Positions 1-10,679 of a stretch of 64,000 nt of DNA are shown here, piece after piece (position 1 is the stretch's first letter; the number at the start of each line of letters is the position of its first letter). The position numbers and the translations under genes were made by a program. Location: NCBI GenBank assembly GCA_038030265.1, contig CM075937.1, positions 31,042,198 to 31,106,197 of the forward strand, read 5' to 3'. Source of the DNA: Corythucha ciliata. Its lineage: Eukaryota > Arthropoda > Insecta > Hemiptera > Tingidae. The notes below the pieces were generated by a model. The model saw nothing but the letters and a program-made list of their open reading frames with translations. It had not been told where the DNA came from and searched no databases.

Positions 1-239
1 AATTGCCAATTTTGCTTTGCAGTAACCGAAAACGGTCTACAAACCACTGAAACTGGTTATTTGGCCATGGAATCGCCCAATTGATTGGTACAAGGCTTGT
101 GTACTAATCACTGTCGGACCTACACCTATCGGTACCCACGGCGGAAATCCATTCGAGGTGGATGAGGCTCCCTCAGTCTTTAGACAAACGAGGAATATAA
201 TTTTTACGCAGCGTTAAATTATGGCTTTTCCTCAATTGC
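1..239. other. Unclassified intergenic sequence
   Basis: No coding frame, RNA gene or clear repeat is visible. It leads into the degenerate short-period repeat that starts near 240. Confidence 0.4.
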
Positions 240-600
240 AGTCCCGAAACTGCCTCTAGTAATCGCGAATTGGCGTTTTCTCGCAAATGAGCATTTTTTC
301 TCAGTTTTAGCCATGAATTCGCGCTATGTCTCAATTTATCCACGAATTAGGGCTTTTTCACAATTTTGGCCGTGATTTAGCCCTTATTTTCAGTTTTAGC
401 AGCAAATTAGCGATTTCTTTACATTTAGCCACGAGTTATCGCTACTTCTTAATTTTGGCCGTCATTTAGCGATTTGTCTCAATTTTAGTCTCAAATGCGC
501 TCTATGAGCGCTTTTTCTAAATTTTAGCTGTGAATTCGAGCTCTGACTCTAATGAGCTTCGAATTCGCCGTTTTTCTCAATTTTAGCAGCGAATGGGGAA
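240..600 (+). repeat. Family A degenerate short-period repeat array
   Basis: A loose unit of about 30-38 bp recurs, built from the phrases TTTTTCTCAATTTTAGCC and GCGAATTAGCG. Units vary in length and sequence, so this is an old, decayed array rather than a clean satellite. The same phrases recur at about 0.9-1.4, 3.4-4.1, 10, 11.5 and 19.6 kb, and in reverse at 21.0-21.5 and 22.2-22.6 kb. No coding capacity is inferred. Confidence 0.75.
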
Positions 601-880
601 CTTGCATGAATGTCCGATTCGGTAGAAAAGTATACCGGTGAATTGGTACATGGACAGAAGAATATCGACGGTAGTTGCAGCCCGATTGGTGCATTTGGTG
701 ATTTTTAAATAAATTTCAAAGTTCTTCAAGAGGGGATAGATGGAGGGGAAATGACGTCAATCCCTACTTTTGAAGCATGTGATTGGGGCACTCTTAACAT
801 TTTATGTTTACAAATAACAAGAAAAATTGTCCCCCTGAAAATGTGTCTTATCCCCCCCCCCCCCCATTCTCCATTCAATC
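600..880 (-). repeat. Dispersed repeat, inverted copy of 39115-39380
   Basis: The segment reads, in reverse complement, like 39115-39380. Shared landmarks include the run around CCCATTCAGC/GCGAATGGGG, the ACGTCATTTCCCCTC block, and the poly-C/poly-G tract (C run at about 852-865 here, G run at about 39121-39131 there). Neither copy encodes a recognisable protein. It is probably part of a non-autonomous element. Confidence 0.6.
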
Positions 881-1440
881 ACGACGTGGCGCTTTTTCTC
901 AATTTCAGCTTCGAATGAGCGCTTCTTTAAATAGAGAATTACCTATGTTTTCACTTTCATCCTCGACTTGACGCATTTTCTCAATTTTTGCTTCAAGTTA
1001 GCGATTTTTCAGCATTTCAACGTGAATTAGCGTTCTTGTTGTTTTTTCAAGTTTTAGCCACGAAGCTGCCCCCAGAAAACAGGAATTGGCTTTTTCTCTA
1101 TTTTTGCTGTGAATGATTCTCAATTTTAGCTGCGAATTCGAGCTCTCACTCAATTTAGCTTTGAATTGACGGGTTTTCTCAATTTTAGCTTCGAATTTAA
1201 CTCTTTTTCTTAATTTTTGCTGCAGGTTAGCGATTTTCCAATATTTAGCCATGAATTCGCGCTTTTTGCGGCACATTTTGGTCGCGAAAAAACATTTTTC
1301 TCATTTTAGCCGTGAATTCGCGCTTTGTCTCAATTTCGTTAGCCACGAATTAGCGCCTATTACCAATTCAAGCCACGACGCGGACGCTTTTTCTCAATTT
1401 CAGTTTCGAATTAGCGTTTTCATTTTTCAATAGAGAATTA
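880..1440 (+). repeat. Family A degenerate short-period repeat array
   Basis: Further units of the TTTTTCTCAATTTTAGC / GCGAATTAGCG repeat, continuing the array at 240-600 after the dispersed repeat at 600-880. Short open frames here are chance products of the repeat. Confidence 0.7.
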
Positions 1441-1548
1441 CCGATGTTTTCACTTTCATCCTTTGCACATTTTTCAAGCACTGGTGATTCCTGAGGAGGG
1501 CTCTTCCACAAGACTATTGGTCACATTAAACATCGAAATCAATCAAGG

Positions 1549-1802
1549 ATTTGATGTCGAGAAAAGAAAGCTCACTCCCACTAAAAATTGTTTTATTATT
1601 TCGTGACCGCGGTTTCAGCTTAACGCCATCTTCAAACGAGCCAACGAAAAAACAACAACTCGTTGTTTTTGTTGTTGTTGTTTTCGTTGTTTGAGTTGTT
1701 GTTTTTTCGTTGGCTAGTTTGAAGATGGCGTTAAGCTGAAACCGCGGTCACGAAATAAAACAATTTTTAGTGGGAGTGAGCTTTCTTTTCTCAACATCAA
1801 AT
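1549..1802. mobile_element. Hairpin (foldback) element with about 120-bp inverted arms
   Basis: The segment beginning ATTTGATGTCGAGAAAAG is repeated as its reverse complement ending at 1802 (CTTTTCTCAACATCAAAT). The arms are near-perfect and include the inverted block CGTGACCGCGGTTTCAGC. The short centre near 1676 is rich in GTT and AAC triplets. It abuts the larger foldback at 1828-3327, and both lie between copies of a short direct repeat. It would form a long hairpin as single-stranded DNA or RNA. Confidence 0.8.
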
Positions 1803-1827
1803 TGTTGGATGCTCCCACACTTCCGGC

Positions 1828-3327
1828 CTAATAGTTCGAGAGCTAGCGACAGTCCTATTCAACCGGAAGAACATAGTCACTAAAGGTGTGCAAAATGATG
1901 GCATTTGACCCCCTATTTACGAGTCCGGAAGTCTGCCATGCTGTATCTGGGGCCTAAGGATTTTATAGCTAATTAAAGTCCTTAATTTGGGACATGAATT
2001 TATCCAGAAGAACATAGTCCAGAAACTAGTCTAATTCGAAATGTTTTATGGAGCTGATTACGAGTATGATCGTCTGGCGCCGTCTGCCTGGGGCATTTGC
2101 CCTTTGTTTGTGGCTCGCCAAACTCTCGAAATTTGGAAAATTTTAATTAACCGAAAGAACATAGTCCTGAAACTGGTCCTAATCGATAGGTTTTATGAAA
2201 ATGATTACAAATATAATCGACTGTCGGCGTCTGCCTGGGGCACTTGCCCTCAGTGACCCGTCAAACTGCACAGAGGGGAAATGATTAACCAGAGTGACAT
2301 AGTCGTGATTCTAGTCTAATTCGAAAGGTTTTATGGAGCTGATTACGAATATGATCGTCTGCAGCCGTCTGCCTGGGGCACATGCCCTTAGTGACCAGTC
2401 AAACTGCACCAGAGGAAAATGATTAACCGGAAGAACATAGTCCTGAAACTAGTCTCATTCGAAAGGTTTTATGGAGCTGATCACGAATATGGTTGTCTGG
2501 CATCGTCTGCCTGGGGCATTTGCCCCTTGTGGCTCGCCAAACTCTGGAAATTTGGAAAATTTTAATTACGGACTCTGTTCTTCCGGTTAATTAAAATTTA
2601 CCAAGATTTGTGAGTTTGGCGATCCACAGAGGGCAAATGCCCCAGGCAGACGGTGGCGGACGATCATATTTGTAGTCAGCTTCATAAAACCTTTCGAATG
2701 AGACTAGCATCACGACTATTTTCTTCCGGTTAATCATTTTCCCTCTGTGCAGTTTGATGAGTCACTGAGGGCAAGTGCCCCAGGCAGACACCGGCGGACG
2801 GTCATTTTCGTATTCAGCCACGTGAAACCTGTCGCATGAGACAATATTCCGGACTTAGTTTTTCCGGTTAATTAATATCCCGGATTTAGGGAGTTTGACT
2901 GGCCATCGAGGGCGAATGCCCCAGGCATACACCGGTAGACGATTATATTTGTAATAATCTTCCTAGATCCTTTCGAATAAGACCAGTTTTAGGACTATGT
3001 TCTCCCGGTTAATTAAAGTTAACTGAATTTCGTGAGTTTGACGAGCCACTGAGGGCAAATGCCCCAGGCAGACGGCGGCAGACGATCATATTCGTAATCA
3101 GCTCCATAAAACCTTTCGAATGAGACTAGTTTCAGGACTATGTTTTTCTGGTTAAATTCGTGTCCCAAATTAAGGACTTTAATTATCTGTAAAATCCTTA
3201 GGCCCCAGATACAGCTAGCAGACTTCCGGACTCGTATATAGGGGGTGAAATGCCATCATTTTGCATACCTTTCGTGACTATGTTCTTCCGGTTGAATGGG
3301 ACTGTCGCCAGCTCTCGGTCTATAATA
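1828..3327. mobile_element. 1.5-kb foldback element with internally repeated arms
   Basis: The left arm from about 1828 is mirrored as reverse complement up to about 3327, with the centre near 2580. Each arm holds about four copies of a roughly 140-bp unit. In the left arm the landmark GTCTGCCTGGGGCA occurs near 2082, 2229, 2367 and 2505; in the right arm its reverse complement occurs near 2635, 2775, 2918 and 3060. Copies diverge by several percent, so the structure is not brand new. No transposase frame is visible. Long arms made of short direct repeats recall Drosophila FB-type foldback elements, but no homology is claimed. Confidence 0.8.
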
Positions 3328-3354
3328 ATTCATTATTCAATCAAGGATTTTTTT

Positions 3355-4080
3355 GAAGCGAAGTTTCTTTTTCTCAATTTTAGCTTCGAATTAGAGGTTT
3401 TCTCAACTTTGGCGCATTTCTTAATTGATGTTCAGCGGTGATTTTACTTTTATTTTTGAACTAGCGCATCACTTCAATTTTTGCTGTAAGTTAGCGATTT
3501 TTTAATATTCAGCATGAATTAGCTTTTATTCAATTTTAGCCACGAAGTTAACTCCAGTAAACGCGAATTGGCGTTTTCTCCAAATTTAGCTGTGAATGAG
3601 CCTTTTTTCTCAATTTAGCAGCGAGTTAGTGTTATCTTCACAATTAGCCACGAATTAGCGCTTTTTATAAATTTTTGCTGCGAGTTAGCGATTTTTCAAC
3701 CGTTGCCAATGTTAGCCACGAAGTCAACTCAAGAAAACGTTAATTGGCGTTTTCTCCAGTATTGCTGTGAATGAGTGTTTTTTCTCAATTTTTGCAGTGA
3801 ATTAGCGATATCGTCACATTTAGCCACGAATTAGCGCTTTTTCTCAATTTTGCCTGTGGTTTAGCACTTTTAATCAATTTTAGCCTCGAATTTGCGGTGT
3901 TTCTCAGTTTTTGCTGCGAATTGGCGCTTTTTCTCAATTCTTGCCACGACCCTTATTATCGATTTTAGCCGTAAACTAGCGACTTTATTCACTTTTAGCC
4001 TGAATTATCGTTTTTTTTTCAAATATTAGCCGCGTACTTCCCTCAAAACAGACACATTGGCGCGTCTTCTCAATGTAGGC
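3355..4080 (+). repeat. Family A degenerate short-period repeat array
   Basis: Many units of the CTCAATTTTAGCC/GCGAATTAGCGCTTTTT repeat. It resumes directly after the foldback insertion, which suggests that the foldbacks landed within or beside an existing array. Confidence 0.7.
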
Positions 4081-5218
4081 CGTCTAAGGATATACAGAAA
4101 GTGGGGATTAGCATAGTTACTTCATTTTAACTGCGAGTTTGCCCCTAGAAGCCACAAATTAGTATGTACTTTTGTCTTTTCTGGATTTAAGTTGTCAGAA
4201 TTGCAAATACAAGCGCTTTTTCTCCATCATAATCGCGAAGTTGCCACCAAGTACCATTATTTGGGGTATTTTCCGTGATTCTAAGGTATTTTTCTTCGAG
4301 GGCTTTTTCATGCACGTAAGGACCTTCAGAAACCGTGCATTAGCTCGTTTCCTCAATTTCAGAACAGCGCTTACGGACATGTTGGACAGGCTACTCTGGA
4401 GCCGTGAAAAATCGCCCAAAACTAACCGCAATGCAAATCATTCCATTTTCGGCGCAGGTGACCCTTTATAGAGGCGTTTTGGCCTGGACCAGAAATAATG
4501 GGCCTAAAAATCGCCGCGGTTTTGGCCAAAAGTGGTCCTTATTTAAAGTTAGGCAGAACCACGTGTCTCGGGGTATCTGGGCGGTAGGAGAATCCTACAA
4601 ACGAAAAGGGCCGTTGAATGGATTCTACTTCCGATGCCGTCGTTCTTGACCAGTCCTTTCCTGGCAGAATTGTCCCAAGTCGACCCCTTTGACCTACACA
4701 AAAGTAGCGCTGGACATAATTATATTGGTCCCAAAGTGTAGATTGGCCCTTTGGGCGCTCAGGTGTGGATATTGTTCGTAAAGGCGCCTCTTTCGGTCCA
4801 TAAGAAACTTGTCGATCTGTAGTAAGTATTTTCTTTTGCAGCCAACAGTATGTATGCCTTTCCCATGTGACGTTGCTATTTCTCAAACAGATACATTGAA
4901 TTTTTCCCGTGGGCGAACTTATTTGACGCTCAGAAAGTTAAAAGTAAGGTTTTACGCAGTGCTGGACTTCCAATAACCTCAGAAAAGTAAATATTCCGAC
5001 GTCTTTGAACACTACTCACGCACGCATAGGTACCTCTTTAGAAAAAAAGGGCAAAAATGATGGCAGTTCTTCATTTCCCCTTAGTAACTGATTATTCATC
5101 CAGAATGCCTTGTATTATTTATTCATTATTTATTAATTGTGGGTCGGCGGTATGTACCGACCCCCGCCACCGTGATTCAGTCAATCATTGTTCTCTAAAC
5201 AAACCTCACTCATTGTAG
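4081..5218. other. Unclassified intergenic sequence
   Basis: Mostly unique-looking sequence without a convincing coding frame. Open frames on both strands at 4172-4886 overlap each other and show no domain. A CG-containing stretch lies at 4480-4800, but I see no gene in it. Confidence 0.4.
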
Positions 5219-5777
5219 GTTCGTTCGTTTGTCGTTCAGTGTAGTGGTGCAGATGTAGTTCGAGCAGCCCGGGATTGACGTCATTTTACTTCCATGTTCC
5301 CTACGGGAATGGAAGTATGGTATCGAGTCCGAGCTGACTTCACATTCTTGATGTACCTACATCAGAAAAGTTGAAAAAAGTGGTTTTCGGCATGCCTTCG
5401 GTCTGTCACTTGTTTTCGGTAAATTGCATGAAAATGAAAACCTGACTATTTCTTGGTATGAGAAGCACAAATCTGGCCTTTGTTTTTGAAAAGCAAAAGA
5501 ACGCTTTTCGTGCAAATGCCTAACCTCACGAAAAAAAAAACGTTAACTTTACGATTTATTCCCGCTTCCCAGACAGATATTGGCGATAGGCAATTATCGA
5601 GCAGGTTATAAAATTTCGAGCAGCAAGCTCCTCCTAATTTTTCAGTGTAGATAGTGCTGCACTGAACAGTCCGAGATTTGACAAACGAACGCTTTCAGTG
5701 TAGTTGGGGGTTACAAAAGAACGCTTTTCGGACTGTTCGTGCAGTCCAGAGCAGCTCCGGACGACAAACGAACGAAC
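5219..5777. mobile_element. Possible non-autonomous DNA element with 16-bp terminal inverted repeats
   Basis: GTTCGTTCGTTTGTCG at the left end has its perfect reverse complement CGACAAACGAACGAAC at the right end near 5762-5777. The phrase TTCAGTGTAG recurs inside both ends. There is no transposase frame and no obvious target duplication, so the boundaries are provisional. Confidence 0.45.
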
Positions 5778-6322
5778 TTAATTTCTCAACTAAATAGGCT
5801 TTTTTCTTGACTCAACCTCTACTCCGAGTTTTCGAACGAGTTATTTGCTTACCGAGAAAACGTCCCATACATTTGAAAGTTCTGTTGTCAACCTGCGCTT
5901 ACGGGGCACACTGGGACTGCACATATTTCGAACACACCTCCCCTACGTTTCTTGCTGCTAGTTTAATGGGGCAATTAGATTTGGTCAAAACAAGGATGTT
6001 CTCTACGTAAATTTGTTTAGGTCAAGAGTAGGACTAGACAAATCTAGAAAAAAGTCGACTCTTGATCCTCCGTTCAAAAGACATTGATAAAGACTGCTTG
6101 ACAGGCTTTCTTTAAGGTGACGTGCTTTTAGCTCATTTTCAGCAATAAGGCCTTATTTGTTTTTTTAATACATATATGGATAAATACATTTGTATGTGTT
6201 GTTTTTAGTACATTTCATTCAAAAAATGCACTATTGGTCTCGCACTATTGTTTTTTTATTTTGATTATTTTTGCTTATGGCACGATATTTGCGCCCCTAA
6301 TATTGCGGCATTATTGTTACAG
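5778..6322. other. AT-rich upstream region of the orphan gene
   Basis: No repeat family recognised. The stretch ends in a T-rich tract and a plausible 3' splice site (TTGTTACAG, ending at 6322), which suggests that an untranslated first exon of the 6345 gene lies further upstream. That first exon and its promoter are not identified. Confidence 0.35.
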
Positions 6323-6344
6323 AAACTGCCTCATTCGGTGAGAA

Positions 6345-7926
6345 ATGTCATTCGCCGTCTGGCATAAAGGAAAAAACGCGAAAGGTACCGGCATCACCGA
6401 AATGATTGATCAAAAACCCGTTTTAGCAGCACTCGCGCGGCAGTGCGGCATTCCTCGACAACTTTGTCCGAGTTCGACCAAGTGCCCATACGACGTCACG
6501 CTTCGCGAAATGATTCAAGCGGCCATGAGCCGCAGCCCAGAGTGCCCCTGCTCTTGGGTGAGGAAAAAATCGAGTTTCGCCGCGGAGCTAGACTCTGTGA
6601 TGGATTGTATACTGGGGAAAAAAGCTCCGTTGACGTCTTCCATACTCAACTTCCTGCGTGGCATGCTCACCGTGGGCATTATACAAGTAGAAGAAAAAGA
6701 CGGGGAAAAGAAAAGTCCTAGTGCACAAAAGGAGAACGGCTGCTCAGTTATAATTGAAATACCGGACGAGGATGTTCCTGCGTCTGCGTCGTCGAGGAAG
6801 CGAGATCGTAAACAAACGTTTCCTTCGCGAGAATACGACACTTCAGCGCACTCTTCGCGTAAACGAAGTCGTCCTTCGGACCAGAATGAAGATGACCTTC
6901 CCTGCGAAACGCCCCCCGTATCCCCAGCTGAAGAGGAGGACGACGTCGTGGAAATACACCCCAGCGAACAAGAAAAAAAGAAACGGCGCAGAGTGCGTCG
7001 AGCGCCTTGGGATAAAAAAAGAAAAGCTATTTCTGGTAACGCCTATATAATTTTACTATTAATATAAATCCATTGAATTATTTCCATTGATGGTAAGGAC
7101 CATTTCAACAAAATTCCTTAAAACCGTCTCATATTGCCTCCCAGACCTTTCCCCGGCAAGAGTGCCTCTCAAAAATATAAGATAGTATAAAAGTATCATT
7201 AAAAGAAACAAGCCCTCACAGATTTTTGCCCTAATTGCTTTTGTACCTAATTGCAAGTTTGACTTTTAACGTAATTTATTTGGAGTGCTTTCATAGTACA
7301 TTACAATTCACTTATAATTCGTGGACACCGCCGAACCAAACCCAGAGAAATATAAAGCACTCGTACACCGATCGTTCGATCAAAGGGTCTGCCTAAATCC
7401 GCAACTTCATCTCCAACCCCCCGTTCCATCCCGCAATTTAAAGCGCCCCCTCGAGCCGAAAACCCGCACGCTTCTAGGTTCGATGCATAATTTCATTTAA
7501 AATATCGCAGGTTCTCCAAACGCCCAACCAATTTCGTCAACGGCGAATGAAAGGGGTGCCGCCGCCGCCGCTGCTCCATCATTGTCGATCTCCCGTGTGA
7601 CCAAACAACCGTCAACTGTCGAATATGAAGAGATTGTATCGTCTTCAACACCGCCCGAGGCCGAAACAAGGAGAAAAAAACAGAGAAGAGACGAACCTTC
7701 ACCCGTGGCAAATGGTCCTTCGATAAAGCGAGGCGTCGCCTCAGGCCGCGTTCTACGCTCGAATCCTTCAGTTCAAGAAACTTCCCTTAAGGTAGGAAAG
7801 TTCGGGAAGAAAGAGTTCGTAGGATATCGACCAGATGATGCTGAGTCAGCAACATATTATTATGTCCTTTTCAAGAATTTTTTGAAAAGCAACCTTTGTG
7901 ACGTAAAATTAAGACTATCAAAGTAA
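6345..7926 (+). CDS. Unrecognised two-exon gene: charged nuclear-type protein, 368 aa
   Basis: Exon 1 is 6345-7035 and exon 2 is 7511-7926. The GT donor at 7036 and the AG acceptor at 7509-7510 join in phase (G|GT, Gly), giving 1107 nt including the stop. The ATG is the first in frame because TGA lies two codons upstream; an AG acceptor at 6321-6322 suggests a 5' UTR intron. Residues 1-110 look globular and contain several Cys (34, 41, 47, 67, 69, 88). Residues 135-144 (VIIEIPDEDV) and 199-204 (DDVVEI) resemble SUMO-interaction motifs. Lys/Arg clusters at 211-228 and a later RRKKQRR resemble nuclear localisation signals. The rest is Ser/Pro/acidic and probably disordered. The coding sequence is clearly richer in G+C than its flanks. 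I do not recognise the family; a nuclear, possibly chromatin-associated role is inference from composition. An alternative donor (AAG|GTAGGA, near 7791) could replace the last 45 or so residues by a further exon. Confidence 0.65.
7036..7510 (+). other. Intron of the 6345 gene
   Basis: A 475-bp AT-rich intron with donor CTG|GTAACG and acceptor TATCGCAG|GT. It separates the two exons in phase 1. No repeat or nested gene is visible. The acceptor is not preceded by a long pyrimidine tract, so it is inferred mainly from frame continuity. Confidence 0.55.
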
Positions 7927-8073
7927 AAGTACTATCAATGAGAAAAAAAAAATACATTATAGTTGTCTTCCTGTTGGAAAGAAACACATGAATTGATAGG
8001 TCGTACATTATTTTGCAATTGACTGAATTAACGAATCTTCATTTAGTTCATGATTTAAAAGATCATTAATAAT

Positions 8074-8079
8074 AATAAA
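8074..8079 (+). terminator. Candidate polyadenylation signal of the 6345 gene
   Basis: An AATAAA hexamer lies about 150 bp after the stop codon at 7926 in AT-rich sequence and is followed by a T/G-rich stretch at 8105-8145. AATAAA is common by chance in such sequence, so this is only the best candidate. Confidence 0.35.
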
Positions 8080-8339
8080 TGTTAATTATTAAGACATTTA
8101 TAAGACTTTCTTTTTGTTCTCTTTTCGGTTATTTATTTTTTGTTACCAATGTTTTACGACAAGAAACATTTTTTCTTTTCCTGAGGGTCAACCCATTCAC
8201 CCGAGTGTGGGGTACCCAAAAATAAAATGACCGACGGTTTCTAATAACCGAATCAGCCTATTTTGTTTGTGTATAAAACCAAGCCAAATCGTTTGTTGCT
8301 CATAGGGATAGCGCGTGGGGCACGTGTGCGCACTTTCAA

Positions 8340-8600
8340 AACCAAATTTAGTGGTGTTTGCTCTTACTAAAATCAGTTTTGTAGGTGAATGAGCCAATTC
8401 AGGAAACAAAGCCTCTTTCAAATCCCAGATTTGACTTGTTATTCAAAACCCAAATTCCTTTGTTCCTTATACAAATCTCAAGTTTTGCGGATTTTCACTC
8501 TTACGAAACCTAATTTCGTGGACTTGGCTCATTCATACCAATTCAATAATAATTTTAACATTAATCTGAAGTTTTTAGGCGTCCTACTGTTGTTTCCTGC
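8340..8600 (+). repeat. Family B degenerate short-period repeat array
   Basis: Loose units of about 30-38 bp built on AATTTCGTGGATTTGGCTC followed by TTTCAAAACC. Family B recurs at 8.8-9.5, 10.7-11.4, 13.7-13.9, 33.4-34.3 and 34.7-34.9 kb, and in reverse at 24.8-25.4 and 41.4-42.0 kb. Confidence 0.65.
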
Positions 8601-8677
8601 ATTCAGTCACTAGCGTCCTTCTTTTTCCTACCAGGCGTCCACGGAAATTACTTTTACATCTGGTCACCCTACGTGAA

Positions 8678-9933
8678 CACTGGCGTAGCCAGCTCGGAAC
8701 AAAAGTGTGGACCGATTTTCGAAAGTCCGCAACAATCACCCTCTGTATGAAAATACAACTCGCTGATATAGGGTCACCACTGATTTTGTGAGGCTCCCTA
8801 ATTTGAAATAAAAATTCATTTGATCCTTGTTGCAAAAAAAAATATTGGGCAGGTGTGGCTCACTATAAGAAACCAATTTCTCTGATTTCGCCCTCTAAAT
8901 TTAAATTACATGGATTTGTCTCACTAAAAAGACATTTTCGTGGGTCTGCATCAGATTTCCCGAATTTTTCCCACTAAAAAAACGCAATTTCGCTAAATTT
9001 TACAGCTGATGAACCAATTTCGCGGGGTAGCGTCATTAAAACCAATTTCGCTGATTTTGCGCCCTAAAAATCCATTTTTGCAGGTCTGACTCACTAAAAA
9101 AACATGTTTGCCCTCTAAGAACCTTTTCGCTGGTTTTTTCCCATGAAACCCCGTTTTCGCGGTTCTGGCTAACAGAAACCCTAATTTCGTGGGGCTGCCT
9201 CATTCAAAACCACAGTTAAGCGGTATTAGCACCTACCTATACTACTAATAAAAGCATTTTGAATCATAATAATGTGAATTTCGAGTTATTGGGCCGCTAT
9301 TGAACTAATTTTACAGGCCTTGGCTCACTGAAACGCTGATTTCGTGGTGTTTTCTCGCTGAATAAGAACTCGAACCCTAATTTCATGGTTTTTGGGCTAG
9401 CTTAAAACCCAATTTCGTGGGGTTGGCACATTGAAATGATCCATTTTACACATTTGGCTCACTAAAAAACTATTTTGTTAAATTCAAAAGCCAAACCTCC
9501 GTAAAAATCTCAATTTCCTGAGCCCCTTCGTAGTATACCAAACTTTGTGCAATCTTCTCAGATAAGCTGCCTTTCCTAAGATCATGAACTTCGCGCTAGT
9601 TGAAGACTAAAACATGACCTGTTTACGCGAGTCTGTGAGTTCCTGACAGGGAAGTCATTCGTGTCTACGACGGAAGAGTCCAGTTTGGTGGACTGATTTA
9701 CCACAGTGATCGTCGCAGGAGACGAAAACTACGTTAGCTTATTGGACGCTAAATTTGGAATAGAATGCATCAACGAGTTTTGCAGCAGAGATGGTCTGAC
9801 GAATAACGACCCGTTATTTATTCTATTGTTCAGTTTCAGGGGTTGAATTGACGATTTCCCGCGCCGGATGCTTCGGAATTATGTTCTCACGAGGAGCTAG
9901 CCATTCCTGGATCAAAAGCTGGCTACGCCACTG
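8678..9933. mobile_element. hAT-like non-autonomous element, about 1.26 kb
   Basis: The left end CACTGGCGTAGCCAGC and the right end GCTGGCTACGCCACTG are inverted copies. The CAGTGGCGTAGCC type of end is typical of many hAT-superfamily elements. No transposase remains; the interior carries family B repeat at 8830-9510 and unclassified sequence at 9510-9910. The flanking 8-mers TACGTGAA and CATTGAAC match only partly, so the target duplication is decayed or the ends come from separate copies. Confidence 0.55.
8830..9510 (+). repeat. Family B repeat array inside the hAT-like element
   Basis: Repeated phrases CCAATTTCGCGG, GATTTTGCCC and CACTAAAAAAC recur every 30-40 bp. The position between hAT-like ends means that either the array was captured or two independent end sequences flank it. 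Confidence 0.6.
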
Positions 9934-9939
9934 CATTGA

Positions 9940-10250
9940 ACTAGTGGCTTTTCCACTTTTAGCCAGGAATTAGCAGAATTTTATCTACGATAGTTATAGC
10001 GTTTTCTCAATTTTAGCTGTGGCGCTTTTTCTTTAAATTAGCTCTTTGCCTCGTTTTTAGTGGCGGGGACATTGCCTCTGGAAACAGTGAATCTCTGATT
10101 TTTCTAAGATTGATGAGCGCTATTCCTTAATTTTATCCGCGAATGAGTGTTTTTCTCAATTTTATCTGTGAAATTCGTATTGCTCAATTTTAGCCACTAC
10201 TTAGCGCTTTTTCTCCATTTTAACCAAGAATCAGGGTTTATCACTATTTT
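9940..10250 (+). repeat. Family A degenerate short-period repeat array
   Basis: Short block of units of the type TTTTTCTCAATTTTAGCC and GCGAATGAGTG immediately right of the hAT-like element. Non-coding. Confidence 0.6.
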
Positions 10251-10439
10251 TAGCACCCCCATTACTTTTACCCTCCCCCTTCTTGATGCGCTACTACCTC
10301 CGAATCAAAATCAAAAAGCCCTAAAACGCGAGAAAAAAAAATATCCAAGGTTCGATAAACGTTAGTCGCCTATCGATTCTGAAAATCTGAAGAATCCGGA
10401 GCCCCCTTTCATGCCTTAAAAAAAATATAATAAGACTAT

Positions 10440-10645
10440 AAATGGCGCTAAACAAACAATTTCGTCCATGGATCGTGTTATGTGAACTGGCCGAACCCAA
10501 CAATGTTTTTTCAAGCTAAACAAACAAAACAACAATTAACAAACTATTTTACGTCCAGACATGACGGTAAACAAACGATTCGTTCATGGCCCGGTCGAGG
10601 AGCGTGAAGCTAGCCGCACCCAAGTTTGTTTGTTTTTAGCCACGG
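10440..10645 (+). repeat. Two direct copies of a roughly 70-bp motif
   Basis: The phrase TAAACAAACAATTTCGTCCATGG near 10450 is echoed near 10567 by TAAACAAACGATTCGTTCATGG, and both are followed by a GTG...AGC...CCG..ACCCAA pattern. The nature of the motif is unknown. Poly-A and AACAAAC-rich sequence lies between the copies. Confidence 0.45.
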
Positions 10646-10679
10646 TTTTCGATCTTCCTTCGGAGTCAGAGTCTGGATT

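Noticed and set aside
240..4080. Regularly spaced short repeats resembling a CRISPR array
   Set aside because: Units are degenerate, spacing is irregular, there are no distinct spacers or cas genes, and the genome is eukaryotic.
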